Assembly (NCBI RefSeq): GCF_022539665.2
Contig: NC_081333.1
Coordinates: forward strand, 124,001-188,000
From: Daphnia carinata
Taxonomy: Eukaryota; Arthropoda; Branchiopoda; Diplostraca; Daphniidae
Length of the DNA stretch: 64,000 nt
Direction of reading: 5' to 3'
Positions 24,501-36,335 of this stretch are shown in pieces. The translations under genes and the position numbers were made by a program. The notes beneath the pieces are model-generated. The model worked only from the letters and a program-made list of their open reading frames with translations, was not told the DNA's origin and did not search any database. Positions within the stretch are counted from its first letter, which is position 1; every line of letters begins with the position of its first letter.

Positions 24501-26484
24501 TGACGTAAAGAAATAACTATCGAAATACAATGATAGACAATGATGATATATGAAATACTTTGCTTGTAGTTGGCGAGTTCCGCTGGTTTGTTTTTCAAAA
24601 TATTGGCTGGAGCAGTCGCGCTGTTCCCAAATGGATGTACGCCACGCGTCAGGAAATAGAAAAATAAACATCCCAATGAAAACGTGTCACTTTTAATTGT
24701 TCCATCTGGGAGATCGTCAGGCATGTTATTAGGGTCACCTAAAAACTTAAGCCCTTCAGGGGCCATCCACAGAAGAGTCCCTCTGATTTTACTCTGAGAA
24801 AAAATATCTTCTCGCGTTTTTTTAACAAAAGATAAGTCCGAGACTTTTATCTGGATGGGCGTAGTTATCGAAATGAGGATGTTATCCGGTTTGACGTCGC
24901 GATGGACCAAATTTCTCGAATGGATGTAATCCAATCCGATGGCGATTTGGTAGAGAACCAACTCATCGGGTGGCAGTGCTGGTCCGTTGTATTTGTTTTC
25001 GCAATAGTCTGCCAAAGTCCCGGCACACAATTCCAAAGCCAGTTGCCTGTCAGTTTTTAACAAGTTGTTTACTTAATAAAAATTTCGAAAAGAAATTAGA
25101 TTGCCATTTTACGTGAATGTGTTGTCGGCCGAATCAACGACGTCCAAGAGTTTCACGACGTTTACATGATCCAATTCTATGTGTGTACACATTTCTCTTT
25201 GAATAATTTCTTTTTGAGCCGTTGTCGTCTTAATTTGTTTGACTGCCACAAGATCGCCATTAAATTTCCCTTCGTACACGTCTCCAAAAGTCCCGTTGCC
25301 AAGTCGTTTACTGCTGTTGTTGACTTGGACTGCAAATTTAATCAAATGATTAATTAAAGTAGTAAAAATTATTAGTTAGTCCACATATGAAACGGCAATT
25401 CTTGACTTGCGTGAAAGTGCTGCATTAAATTTCTTATTTGCTATCTGCAACCAGCTGAATCCTCTTCGTGGAGGAATAATCATATTTTTTATGGGCTCGT
25501 AGGCAAAGGGATATTTGCTCAATACTAACAAAAAAAACCGTTTAGAGTAACAAATGCGGTGAATGTATGCAAACTTACCTTCTACATTGACTGGGTTCTT
25601 TTCCTTGAGGTTATTCAAGATTGATTCAGAATCATCACCAAAAAGGTGTTTTCCACGAGTGAGATAATAAAACAAAATGCATCCAGCGGCAATGACATCT
25701 TCAGTTGCGTCTTCGATTCCTTCCAGGGAGTCACTTTTCTCTGACAGTGTCCAATACTTTCTCTGACAGAGTTCCACTTCCCAATCATAGTCATCAATAT
25801 TTTTTTTTCCTTCCGACAGCTTTTTGCCGTAACTGAATTTGCTCAATCCAAAATCTGAAATTTTCATGCGCACAGGACGAGACTGGGCAGCAATAACGAC
25901 GTTTAATGGATTTAGATCGCCATGTACAATTCCTTCGGAATGCAGATGGCAAATCCCGTTCGTAATTTGACAAAGAACTTGCGATTCATTTGGCATCGCT
26001 CCCTCGTACTTGCCATTGCAAAATTCGTATAAAGTGGCACTGTACGGTTCCAGAGCAAAATACCTGGCCCACAAATAAAAATGAGATGCTTTAATTTCAC
26101 ACTACTAATTTCTTAGCTACCAATGTGAACATAATAAAAATTTAAAAACCTCCATCCACTGGCAACGTCCTCCTCATAACCGAAAACTCGAAGGATATTG
26201 TTGTGATTCAGGTCAACGAGTTTGTCGGCCACATCTTTCCACCCATCAAAACAGTTTTCATTTTTAATTCTTCTTATCGCAACTTCTTTTTTTAGACCAG
26301 GAGCCGTCGATTTCACATGTTGATATTCAGCACCATGATTCTCATTTTCCTTGTCCTTCCAATGTCCGTCAAACAAGAGGATACTCCCATTGAAAAACTG
26401 TTTTTTGCACTCCAGTTTTATCCCCTTAAACGGAAGATGCTCATCTAAGTTCAGTTGTTCGTCGGCTGCCATCCTTTTTCTCAT
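21536..26484 (-). CDS. Tandem IRE1-like kinase protein with C-terminal WD40 repeats
   Basis: Exons, descending: 26484-26150, 26063-25579, 25329-25113, 25046-24559, 24426-24304, 24240-24020, 23840-23688, 23288-23019, 22917-22766, 22201-22033, 21895-21776, 21661-21536. All phases agree, giving 2859 nt and 952 residues. The first kinase domain (about 35-273) is degenerate: VAIRR replaces the VAIK lysine, HGDLNPLN replaces HRD, and DFG is kept. The second (about 277-520) has GNGTFGDVYEG, VAVK, VHRDVKPDN, DLS in place of DFG, and WMAPEG, so it may be active. The IRE1-like label rests on motif style; no RNase domain is seen. The rest is a run of WD40 blades (for example DYCLIVWN, GGGDRINIWSL, GSLDKLIIWS) with an acidic C-terminus. 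The exon 25579 to 25329 junction is inferred from matching phase. An alternative start is MAADEQ at 26472. Confidence 0.75.
25376..26484 (-). CDS. Short isoform or separate gene: first (degenerate) kinase domain only
   Basis: Exons 26484-26150, 26063-25579 and 25524-25376 give 969 nt and 322 residues. The third exon follows a good TTTTGTTAG acceptor, is in phase and reads like a kinase C-lobe end (KYPFAYEPIKNMIIPP) before a stop. It competes with the exon at 25329 for the same donor. If this is the main form, the downstream kinase-WD40 part has no start codon or room for a promoter (about 46 bp), which favours alternative splicing over two genes. A decayed C-lobe exon is another option. Confidence 0.45.
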
Positions 26485-28818
26485 CCCATTGCTATCCTAT
26501 TACGCATCCCGTTGCTTGGTGATTAAGAACTAGGAAATCTACGAAAGAAAACATTTAGGATATGTTCATCACGTTCAAAATTATAATTATGAACAACTGG
26601 TTCCACAAACAAAAAATTGTTACAAGCATTATTAAACAAAAGATATTTTTTTCCGGCGAATTGCAAATTTTAAAGTATTATTATACATTAATCATAATAG
26701 CAAGGCGATGGTAGTTGCAATAGGGAATAAAACCAGGCAAATAACTATATCATTTTTTGAACATTTAACTGTTAAGTAACTTATCGTTATTTTTTTATCA
26801 ATTAGCGTGCCAGAAAATCTAAAAGTTTATTTATTTTTTACTAGCTGTGTGATAAAACAAAAAAAACGAAAATGTGCCATAACGAGAAGAATTGGAGCCG
26901 AACAAATTTTGGTGCACAAACAAGTGTTTATTGCTATGTATAAACTAATTAAGTAAAAACAGGAATATTTACTTGATTGTGTACAAATAGCGAACTCTCT
27001 GGTTCCTATGGCAGGTTTAGAATGCTGCCAAAATCCGTGCAGTGCATATGATTATCTTTTGCTAATGCGGAACGGCACAAACAAGTTTCGACATAACAAT
27101 TCAAGCAACGATCGAGAAATAATTCTATCGTCCGTTCTTTATAGCTTCAATTAATGAAGTCAAATCTTATCAGCTTTATCTCAATCCATTTGCGCAGTTC
27201 CCGTTCTACCCGTTTGATTCGAAAGTCCTCCTTCTAACTACACAACGTCCACTGCTAATGGGTTGGACTTTTTCTCTTGGCAAACACTGAAAATATTTAA
27301 AATTATCTAATAAAACAAACGGTAACCAGTCGTAGACTTGTATATAGGATGCAGTAACATACCAGCCTTGCGCCTAATATAACGCGATCGAAGATAAGGA
27401 GGTTTGTTCATAAGCCACGGACAGCAATTGTTATGATGACAACAAACAGTCTTAAATAGATTAGATTAGATACACGAAGCTAATGGGGCCCCAAAGCGAT
27501 TGTGCAACAATACGGGACTTTTGTTTAACCCGACACCTATTTGACCGTTGTCAAAACTTTTGTCACGACTTATTTACAGGGTAAACTGTAAAGAACAAAT
27601 CCTTTTGGGTAAACAAACCCTGCCCTTGGTGTAGATGCAAAAAAAGGTAAAGATAAATAATAATTGGCGCCCATTCTCATAACGGAATGGCGGAGTACGA
27701 AAACTTAATAAATGGGCTGATCTTACAGGGTAAACATTGAAGCAACGTGTGATAAAATTAAACGCCCCACCCGTCTTGTCTAAATGTAAAGACAACGAAA
27801 GATTGACAAGAATTACACACTGGCAAACAAATCCTATCCAATTTATTGCAGTCAAAGCAAAATGAAGAGATTTTACCAACTGTATCTGAAGCAAACGAGT
27901 CATGTCATGGCGTTCGGCTGCACGACACACATTGAAGGCCAACTATGTTCCACTAAAATAACGAAGACGTAGTAACTATCTAAGCTGAATCACTAGACTG
28001 ATGTTACTGACGAAAGGTACTGTCTGAAAAAAAATGTTCACAGCGGTTGGCTGGGATCCTACTTCGCCCAAAGCAATTTGTGCCAACGTTGACAAGAATA
28101 AAAGATAAAATAAAATCGTTTCGAATTTTGGACTAATTGATTTAAAATAACATGGTTATTGTAATTAGATGGTTCGAACATGTAATCGATGAAAAAACAG
28201 GCGATTGAAAGACATCATATTTTCCATTCGAAACTAATTCGAACGATGTCTCGATTAGTCTCTAAATCACCAATTGCCATCAGCTAAATCGATGTCTAGC
28301 AGACTGAATGCTGAAATCAGAATCCGACATTGTAATTGGCTAATAGGCTACTGTCCATATCCGTAATTTTGATGACTGTTTGAATGTCCTTACTGTTGAC
28401 TGCTGTCATAGCTTTTATATTGCTAATAGTAAAATGCGACCGATCTGAATCGATTAGAGGATCCAACGTATTGTGGGACACATCGAACGTACAATCATCA
28501 CAGCTGGACTAAGATGGTAGTTGATTAGGATCACGAGGTACTCAACCAAGTTCTATTTTCTAGCATTAGTAGAAAAAGCACACAAAAAACAGAGATTACA
28601 TTTCACCAGTTGATACCAAACTATGAATAATTGGATGAACGCGTAAAAAAATATGCGGAATGTTTTTTAAGTCCCTACATTACCTTGTTTTGCTCATACG
28701 TAACGCAAATTAAATCAAACCATGAAGACCTACGAAACAATGTATCTATATTTGCGTCACGAGAAGGTACAACAGTAAAAACTTTTTAGAAAAAAAAAAA
28801 GATTGCCTAAAATGTGAT
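26485..28818. other. Intergenic, no gene recognised
   Basis: AT-rich DNA between two minus-strand genes. It presumably contains the promoter of the kinase-WD40 gene. Open frames are short and show no domain or signal peptide with supporting splice sites. Confidence 0.55.
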
Positions 28819-29596
28819 TTAAATTCTGAGCGCAGTCGAAGGCAACAGCTTGACGTTTAATGGTGATCGGACAAGTGCGTCTTCAACTGAATCTTCCAGC
28901 GAAGCACGGTCCAATACACTATCCGTCGTTTGTTCTTCGGAAGAGTGGTCTGATGTCAAAAGCCTTGCTGCTGTTGTATCTTCTTCAGACGAACGATCAA
29001 CCGCTACTAAGCGAATATCTCTTTTAACTAACCTGTTGTCTTCCAAACTGATGTCGTCATGCTCATCTGAATGGCTGCCAACAGTTGCTGATTCCGTTGT
29101 ATCCTCTTCTGATGAGCGGTCACCTCTTGCCTGTAGGACGTCCCGTTTCACGATCCTTTTTTCGTCCGAATGCTCATCAGAACGGCTGTCAAAAAATGGG
29201 CCGTCCGTCGTGTCTTCTTCTGAAGAATCGATCCGTCCAAAAATTGTCTTGGCTATTTGATGGACATCTCGTTTCTTGAGAAAGCGGCTGTCTCGTTTAA
29301 CTATTTTATTTTCTTCCGAATTGAGATGGTCTTCGTCAGATTGAGCGATACTTGTTTCTGGTTGAATTCCAGTGCCTTCGTTGCTATCATCATTGTGTTC
29401 GAGAGAGTCTGTATCATGGGTCAGCGCAGGGGTATTCAAACGGTTATGGCTGAAAGAGTCAGCTCTCTGCAAATTAGTCAAGAGCGCTAATGCCCCGAAA
29501 ATCTAGAAGAAGAAAGAAAATCAACAATCAGAATAATTGAGTACATAAACAAAATTCAGTTGTACAAGTTACCAAGATAAAACCAAGACGACACAT
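28819..29596 (-). CDS. Secreted acidic SSEEDTT/KR-repeat protein
   Basis: Exons 29596-29573 (8 codons) and 29502-28819 give 235 residues. The first exon joined to the second makes a signal peptide (MCRLGFILIFGALALL). The mature part is acidic and Ser-rich, with repeats of roughly 40 residues holding SSEEDTT, SDEH and VKRD; four KRD sites are present (two as VKRDSRFLKKRD, then RIVKRD and RLVKRD). The SxE pattern fits secretory-pathway (Fam20C-type) phosphorylation, and the dibasic sites fit furin or prohormone-convertase cleavage. Both are inferences. A TATA box about 70 bp upstream of the start supports a real promoter. The protein is not recognised; it could be a processed peptide precursor or a matrix phosphoprotein. 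Confidence 0.8.
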
Positions 29597-29666
29597 GATA
29601 ATTTTTGACTGTAGTAGTCGCTTTAAAAATCGCTGAAAGAATAATCCTTGTCTTCAGACTGCCCTG

Positions 29667-29674
29667 TATTTATA
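29667..29674 (-). promoter_or_regulatory. TATA box of the SSEEDTT gene
   Basis: TATAAATA on the minus strand, 71-78 bp upstream of the ATG. It would place the transcription start near 29640, with a 5' UTR of about 45 bases. Confidence 0.6.
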
Positions 29675-31319
29675 TGTCTCCTGTTACACGGGTCGCAAGA
29701 AACTTCAACAAAAAAATTCATCACCTTGAAATTTTTTATTAAAACTTAAGAGACACTGTGCTGGTTCTATGCTATACGATCTCAGTGGGGAGGAAGCTGG
29801 GCGAATCATCAAGCACGACCTTCATGCCCTCAATGTTAAAAACGAGTTTTGCAGATGCGAACGGCATTTCATTTCCCTTTCAGAATGAAGACCTGATTGA
29901 TTTGCCTCTTTCCTACTGCCTTGTTATGGAACAAGAGAAGGCCATTGTTTCAAATTTCAACGTGTAAACGAAGTAAGACCTTAGCGAAATAATTATCTAA
30001 TGACACCAAATCCTGGTTGCAATTACGAGCCTGGATTTAGTCATTTTTTTATGGCTGTTATTGTAATTGAGGGCAAATCATGATTCTACTGGAAAGAAAA
30101 GCACAGGGAATATGGTGGCCTTGGCACAAAAGCGGTATCATTAACAAAAAATTAATAAGTAAAATCATGCCAGGCGTGGTTGGTTCAAATTCAACAAAAA
30201 AACTAACCACGCAAATGCAGGGACGAAAAAAAAAATTATGTAACTATTCTATCAAGCTAGAAGGTTACATCACTTGCAAAAACAAATTAGGGCATTAGAA
30301 CCAACTTTCGTGACGCGGAAAAAGCCCTTATATGGTCATAGACAATCGAATAAAAGCTGCTGATGCTCAAGATAATCAAATGCAAAAACGCAATTGTTTG
30401 AAAAATGCAAAATAACCTTTAAAGACAAAAGGTAGGACATTCCCCATTAATCAATTAAACATTTCAATTATACCGCCCAAATAGTCCGCCTTCCTTTTTC
30501 GTTCGCTGAATTGCCATGGACTTTCACGTTTGTACGGCGAAAGCAAGAAATATACAAACATTCTTTTGGCTCAGATTTCACATTTGTACGTTCATGAAAT
30601 CCTTTTACTATTATCGAATAAATTATTCATCAAGCAACATCAAACGAAACTACGCATGGATTCGGAGAACTGACAATAATTAATGCAATCCAGACGAAGG
30701 ACGTAGTGACGAACGATCTCTTCATTGCAATCAAAACAAATCTACGAAATTCAGTGTTACGGCTTTAAACAAATGACAACAACGTTTTCGGCTTGGGTAT
30801 GGCTTGCTAATCTAGTTTTAATTAACGCATACAGTCAGCCATCTATAGCGTGTGTGAATTTTCTGAAAATGGGAATAGAACAGTCATACAGAAAGATTTC
30901 CTACATAACTAAACGAAACTGTTTGCTGTACAATCGATGAATCGAAAAGACAAAAACGGTAGTTTCCGATATCAAAATTCAAGATGAAATAAGAAACGTC
31001 AAAGTTATGCAACGGCATAAGTCATTTTTGCAAGACAAAACAAATGTAAATGTACGCATTAGCAATAGCCGCAGAAAAAAAATTATAGGTAACTTAAACA
31101 AGGCTTAGAGATCGGTTGTAATAGCAAAAAAAAACAAAACGGGAGCAAGAACTAGCTAAGGACAAAATAGACAAGCAAAACAACTAACAAGTTCTGCTAC
31201 TCAAGGTTCCACAGCCCATAAATCCTTGGATAAAGAACACATATCCTTGCAGCTATGATTTCAGGATTTACGTACTTGTTTCTAAGCATACGGGGGAAAT
31301 ATAGAAGATATGGAACTTA
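29675..31319. other. Intergenic, weak open frames only
   Basis: A plus-strand open frame at 29758-29967 and another at 30080-30298 have no signal peptide, domain or splice support. The sequence is A-rich and no repeat was recognised. Confidence 0.45.
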
Positions 31320-32160
31320 CCCTTCTTGGGTCAACCAGCTCGCAGTGACTCGAACGAGATCAGTTACCGTCGAATTCCGGGCAATAATAATATCGTTTTG
31401 AGATTCAGTCAAGTCCAACTGCCAGAAACTTTTGCTGCAAAGCTCCGTAAAAAGAGCTATCTAAAAATGAAACCATTACATTACATTTAGCTAAGACAAT
31501 GAATTATATACGTACCTAAATATGTACATCCAGCATTATCAACGTCTCGGAGACATTTAAGGAGTCCTGATTTTTGTGTTTAGAAAATAATTACGCGATG
31601 GACAAACAGATTGCGATATGATCCAACTGCGTTTATACTGTATAAAAAAAGAAATTATTAGATTGATTGCCAATAAAAGAAAAACTATTTAACAAAGTTC
31701 CACGGTCATCAATGTATGGCCTCTTGCAGATCTCTTTCGATTTCCTATTTCTCCGTCCTAGTGTCCTCTATATCGATACATGCCCACCAAAAAGAAGGTT
31801 AAAAAAAAAAACAACTACCTGCGGATATCATATTTAAATTTTTCATTCGGTAGCTTGATTAAGGCTACGATTACAAATCCAACTTCCAAAGTTTGGCCTA
31901 CCTCTAGGGCATTACCATTGAATACATGCAATTCCAAATGCAGAAGCTGAAATATCGGGTTTCGACTACAACACTCGATTTTGCGATTTAAGTTTACACA
32001 TTTCTTAAATTGCACATCAAGAAATTCAATCGTAATATTGGTTAAATGACACCTGCTGTTCCGATGACTCCGTGATTAGTTGATCGTGCAAAATCAACGC
32101 CGATGGAAGTGGCTTTTAGGGTTTGGCAAACGCTATTATACTTTAGCATAAAATCGTCAA
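31320..32160 (-). pseudogene. Leucine-rich-repeat-like exons, probably decayed
   Basis: Candidate minus-strand exons read LLHLELHVFNGNALEVGQTL (about 31940-31815), LLKCLRDVDNAGCTYL (about 31577-31516) and ALFTELCSKSFWQLDLTESQ (about 31455-31323). The L..L.L spacing recalls leucine-rich repeats of F-box/ZYG11-type arthropod proteins. The last two join in phase, but the first ends in a phase that meets a stop, and no start or end exon was found. The cluster lies head-to-head with the GT31-like gene. A functional gene with unseen exons remains possible. Confidence 0.35.
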
Positions 32161-32360
32161 ATTTTCTATTACTTCCCACACAACCATTGACGTTTACACG
32201 GGCAAAGAGACAAATAAGGTACGGAAAAATAAGCTTTAGTCAATTTCATTAACAATAAGAAAAATTCCTGACGTTAATTATGCAAATGAAATTTTTTTTT
32301 TCGTTTCATAGCAGAACATCCCACTTCAAAATTTTAATTCGGATTGAGAACGACATTACG

Positions 32361-34158
32361 ATGTGGCCAGTAATAATCGTAATATTACTGACAACAGTTA
32401 ATTCACAAAACGGAATTGAAAACGACGATGCGACAGCATTCGACACCGAGAAGTCTACTAAATGCATGTCGTATCGGTACATTCCATGCCACAAAAGTGT
32501 GAACAGAACCACTTTTCTCGAAGACGAACTAACAGGGGAAGTGCTTAAGCCACTCGCAAACGAAAGTGTTTCACTCTGCATTTCTTATCGATACATTACA
32601 TGTCGAAAAGATTGGCCGAGTTATACGGTCATTTTGGAAGACGAAGAAGAACGGCTTCGACGACAAAATGCAAATTATATCGAAAAGATCAAATCATGTG
32701 AAAACGAAAAGAGCAATTACACTAGCCAGGCGGAGGCAGCATTGAGCGGAACGTTAGCGCTAACCAATCAGCTGAAACTATGTGAAACTGCAAAAGAAGA
32801 ATTGGCGAAAAAACTGAATGCGAGCGAACAAAACCAGCAATTTTTAACAAGAAAATTAAACGAAGCAAGGACAAAGAATCTAACGACCGAGTCGGATCCA
32901 CTAAGTAAAATCATTAATAATGAACGAAAGCTTTTGTACAGTTATATCGCTCCTTCGTTACTGAACAAACCGTATCCGGGAGTGGAACGATTTACTCGTT
33001 ACGAAGTTGCTAGAACAGGGACGTTGCCGTTGATGAACGTAGAACGTCTCATGCCGGAACTGGGACAAGTTATCAACGATGTTACTTCTTTCTACTATCC
33101 ACTGACAATCCCTCCGTGCGCCGATGTCGAACCCAACACGCGTAGCGTTTTCATCGCAGTAAATTCGTTAGCTGATTACGTCAAGGAACGAAACGAAATT
33201 CGCCAGACGTGGCCGCAAAATTTAAAAGTTGTACAGGATATGGGATTGCTTGGCATGATACGCTACGGTTTCTTTGTAGGATTACCAGAAAGCAACACGA
33301 CACAAGCACAAATCGAAAAAGAAAATGAAATGTATGGAGATATGATTCAAGTTGACGTATCGGACTCCTACATCGATCCTATGAAAATGGCGGGTTTACT
33401 CAATTGGTTGAATAATAATTGCGCCAATGTCGACTTTGTGTTCAAGATGAATGACTACATGTTTCTCGACGTGCGAAACCTGGCTCAGTTTGTTCGATTC
33501 TATTACAAATCCGTGAAAACTTTGTTTGGTGATCAGTCTCCACTAGCTCAACCTCTAAGAAGTATTTCTTTTTGTTTACTTTGTTTGCAATTAAGAAATT
33601 CCTTAACCAAAAACTCAATTTCCATCACGAGGCGGAAGATGGGCACAGCCGGTGACTGAATGGCCATGGAGTACTTATCCACGTCACGTGTTTAGGCACG
33701 CATTTTTCATGCATGGAACTTCGATCCTACCCTTATTGGCTGCCTTTCAAACGACTCCAACAATACCATTATACTACGTATATGTTACGGGAATGTGCAC
33801 AGAAAAGGGAGGGGTAACGACAAGATTTTCTTCCGGTAACTTTAGGTAAGACCTTTCCGCATTACTAACACATTCTAAAGTTCAATAAAATTTGTTCGGT
33901 AATGCAAATATTTAATATTCCAGTATGCCTTTGTCAGGATTGGCATTTCAACTTGGAACCGCTCCCACCTGTAAGCAAACTCAACAAATTGCCTGGGCTA
34001 CACATAACAGTACAGATGTACATGCCGATAAAATGAAGACGCACCATGAAGTTGAAGAATACTACAAGAATTTCTATCAATGCAACATCGTTTCCAACGG
34101 AACCCTACGCAAAGTCGACCCCAAAGATCCCGTCAAATTCTTTTTTGAGAGTCAATAA
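32361..34158 (+). CDS. GT31-like (beta-1,3-galactosyltransferase family) secreted or type II protein, DxD lost
   Basis: Exons 32361-33561, 33632-33845 and 33924-34158 give 549 residues. The chosen ATG opens a signal or anchor segment (MWPVIIVILLTTVNS); an in-frame ATG at 32280 would add 27 residues with no obvious role. Two similar Cys motifs (CMSYRYIPCHK, CISYRYITCRK) precede a short coiled coil. The GT31 domain shows RNEIRQTWP and a C-terminal LYYVYVTGMC. The metal-binding DDD region reads KMNDYMFLD, lacking the usual DxD, so catalysis is doubtful. GT31 enzymes add galactose or N-acetylglucosamine to glycoproteins in the Golgi; this copy may be a divergent or inactive relative. N-glycosylation sequons (NRT, NES, NYT, NTT) are common. 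Confidence 0.85.
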
Positions 34159-34301
34159 CCACTTAACAGCTACATGCCTATGTCTTTCGTTAACAAGTTA
34201 AATTTCTCAATATAATTATCAACGTTTAGCAGCATGAACGAAAATTTTTTCTATTTGAAATGTGAATTCGGAATCACTATCAAAGAAAAACAAAACACGT
34301 G

Positions 34302-34307
34302 AATAAA
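34302..34307 (+). promoter_or_regulatory. Candidate poly(A) signal of the GT31-like gene
   Basis: AATAAA about 145 bp downstream of the stop at 34158, in the expected orientation. Confidence 0.5.
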
Positions 34308-34309
34308 TT

Positions 34310-35903
34310 GAGGAAAAATTATACTTGGAAATTCTTTGCGTCGTCAGGTTGTTGGAAATGCAGAAAAGTATTGAAGCTCGATGATGGAGTTAGCACACAT
34401 GGGATTGGAATTCCTGCCATTAAATTGAAGATCACCTGGAAATAAAAAAAAATTACTAATCACTTGAGCCACAATAGTACAGAAATCAGAAATGAATTTG
34501 ACAATGAAACACTCGAGATCAATTTAGTACAGCAGGGAAATTATAGTAACGACACGTGAAAGGGCCACAGGTATGACCCCAGGTATGACCCCCTTTCCGA
34601 TATAACAGTTTAACTAAACAAAACAATGAGTCGTCTCCATACATTTCAAAATAAGTAATCTAAAACGGTTGAGTTTTTACAGGCGATTCGAGATGATGGT
34701 AATTACACACAGTGACCTCTGTTCGCTCCACGAAATTGAAACTAATATGATCTAGGCCAGAAAAGGCAATTTTAACAAAACCAGACTGCAGGATTCTTAT
34801 ACTCTTGTCACAGAACGAGCTTTTTTCACAGACATAAGAGGAGCGACGATGAATCGATGATAAAATCGAAAGATATGGCGGCAACTGATAGAAGCATTAA
34901 ATCAAAATTAGCTTCATTTGCTACCAAATGACAATCCCTTTATCTTGATTAATAGCTATTAGACATTACACGATGAAAAACATGACGCCTTAGTACAAAT
35001 TCGAATGAATTACCAAAAAGAAAGATGAAATATGGAACAACGCCATGCCAGCTGGCGATTTTCCTAAACCAGTGGAATAAAAACGACTAACGCACGGCCA
35101 CAAAGACAAAATGTTTCTAAAGTACTTATCAAAGAATCTCTGCCCCATCCCTCGCAAACGAAAGGAGAAGCAACAACTAATCCTGCGGAATAAATGAAGA
35201 TCCCTAAACACACATTGATCTATGCAAAAACAAAAGTAAATCTACTCCTTCAACTATCACTCGCAGCTGCAGCACTCAAAATCAAGATAATTAATCAAAT
35301 TTTAAAAAACTATATCATTATTACACACACTATAGCACCATTAACAACAATTATACTTAAATATTTGTTACATTGGTCGAAGATGTATAACAAACAAAAG
35401 ACAACTGAAAATGTAAGAAAAAAAATTCTATAGACGTTGTTTTCCTGTAAATGAGCAATTTAATTCTAAGAAACATACTAAATAATGCTCTTCTTTTATT
35501 TCGAAATGCAATAGAATAATGATGGGATATGTATGCATTATAGACCAAAATGCATTGTAAGACAAACGTAAAGTAGAATTGTCTTCCATTTCCTAATCAC
35601 TCTCTGGTTTATTTTGAACTAACATAAATGTCCCTCAATTACCTTGTACAATTTTTGCAGAACAATGTAAAAAAAAATATAAAACTTTTTTGCTTACGGT
35701 GGCCTTGGTTAGTTGCTAAATACGGCGGCTATCCGAAACTTTTTCTGTCAGTTAACATTCCGTTGGTGAAAGAGGAGGACAAACAATTTCCACTCGATGA
35801 ATAACAGATGGTAAATCCTAAACAGTTCTTCTGCATTCTTGCTCTAGAATTGATCAAATAGAATAGGTAACATGTAAAATTTTTGACTTAATCAACTACC
35901 ACT
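34310..35903. other. Unassigned stretch, possible minus-strand exon fragments
   Basis: Minus-strand frames at about 34884-34660 and 35211-34990 are Leu- and Cys-bearing and could be further fragments of the LRR-like type seen at 31.3-32.2 kb. No consistent splice chain, start or stop could be built. The rest is AT-rich and featureless. Confidence 0.3.
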
Positions 35904-36335
35904 TGTTATGATGTTGTAAGGAACGACCAGTCGGCACCGTTTTCCCCACATCGACCTTGGTTCCCACGAAGGGCTTTAACCTCCGAGAACCGGCCGTACC
36001 CTTCTTCACACCTTGGTGTTAAATTTACACAGCAAAATTCCCTACCTTTCCCAAAGTGTTAAACAATTTGACCTTCCATTTTCCTAAAAAATTTTCCCCT
36101 GGAAAACTTTTAGAATCAGCCAGTTTGGTGAGTCGGAGTGAATCAATACTTTGTATTAAGTGTGTGTGTTGAATAAAAAACTTTGTTACTCTTATATTTG
36201 TGTTGTGTATTCCGCCGCCAGTCGCCGCTTCTGCCATGCGCCCACTGTAAGTAAAATACTCCTATCTCTTTATTTTGTATTGCTGGTTCTACACAGTTTG
36301 TGGCCAAGCTTTACATTGGTGACAGTGAATTTCGA
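35904..36335 (+). mobile_element. Solo-LTR-like element with adjacent primer-binding-site-like sequence
   Basis: A 412-bp segment (35904-36315) starts TGTTATGATG and ends TTACA, contains AATAAA at 36173-36178, and is followed by TTGGTGACAGTGAA. TG...CA ends and a TGG-initiated site immediately downstream are what a retrotransposon LTR and its tRNA primer-binding site look like. No gag-pol frame follows and no second LTR was found in the window, so this would be a solo or truncated remnant. The call rests on layout only. Confidence 0.4.

Noticed and set aside
29758-29967. 69-codon plus-strand open frame
   Set aside because: No start context, signal peptide, splice partner or recognised domain.
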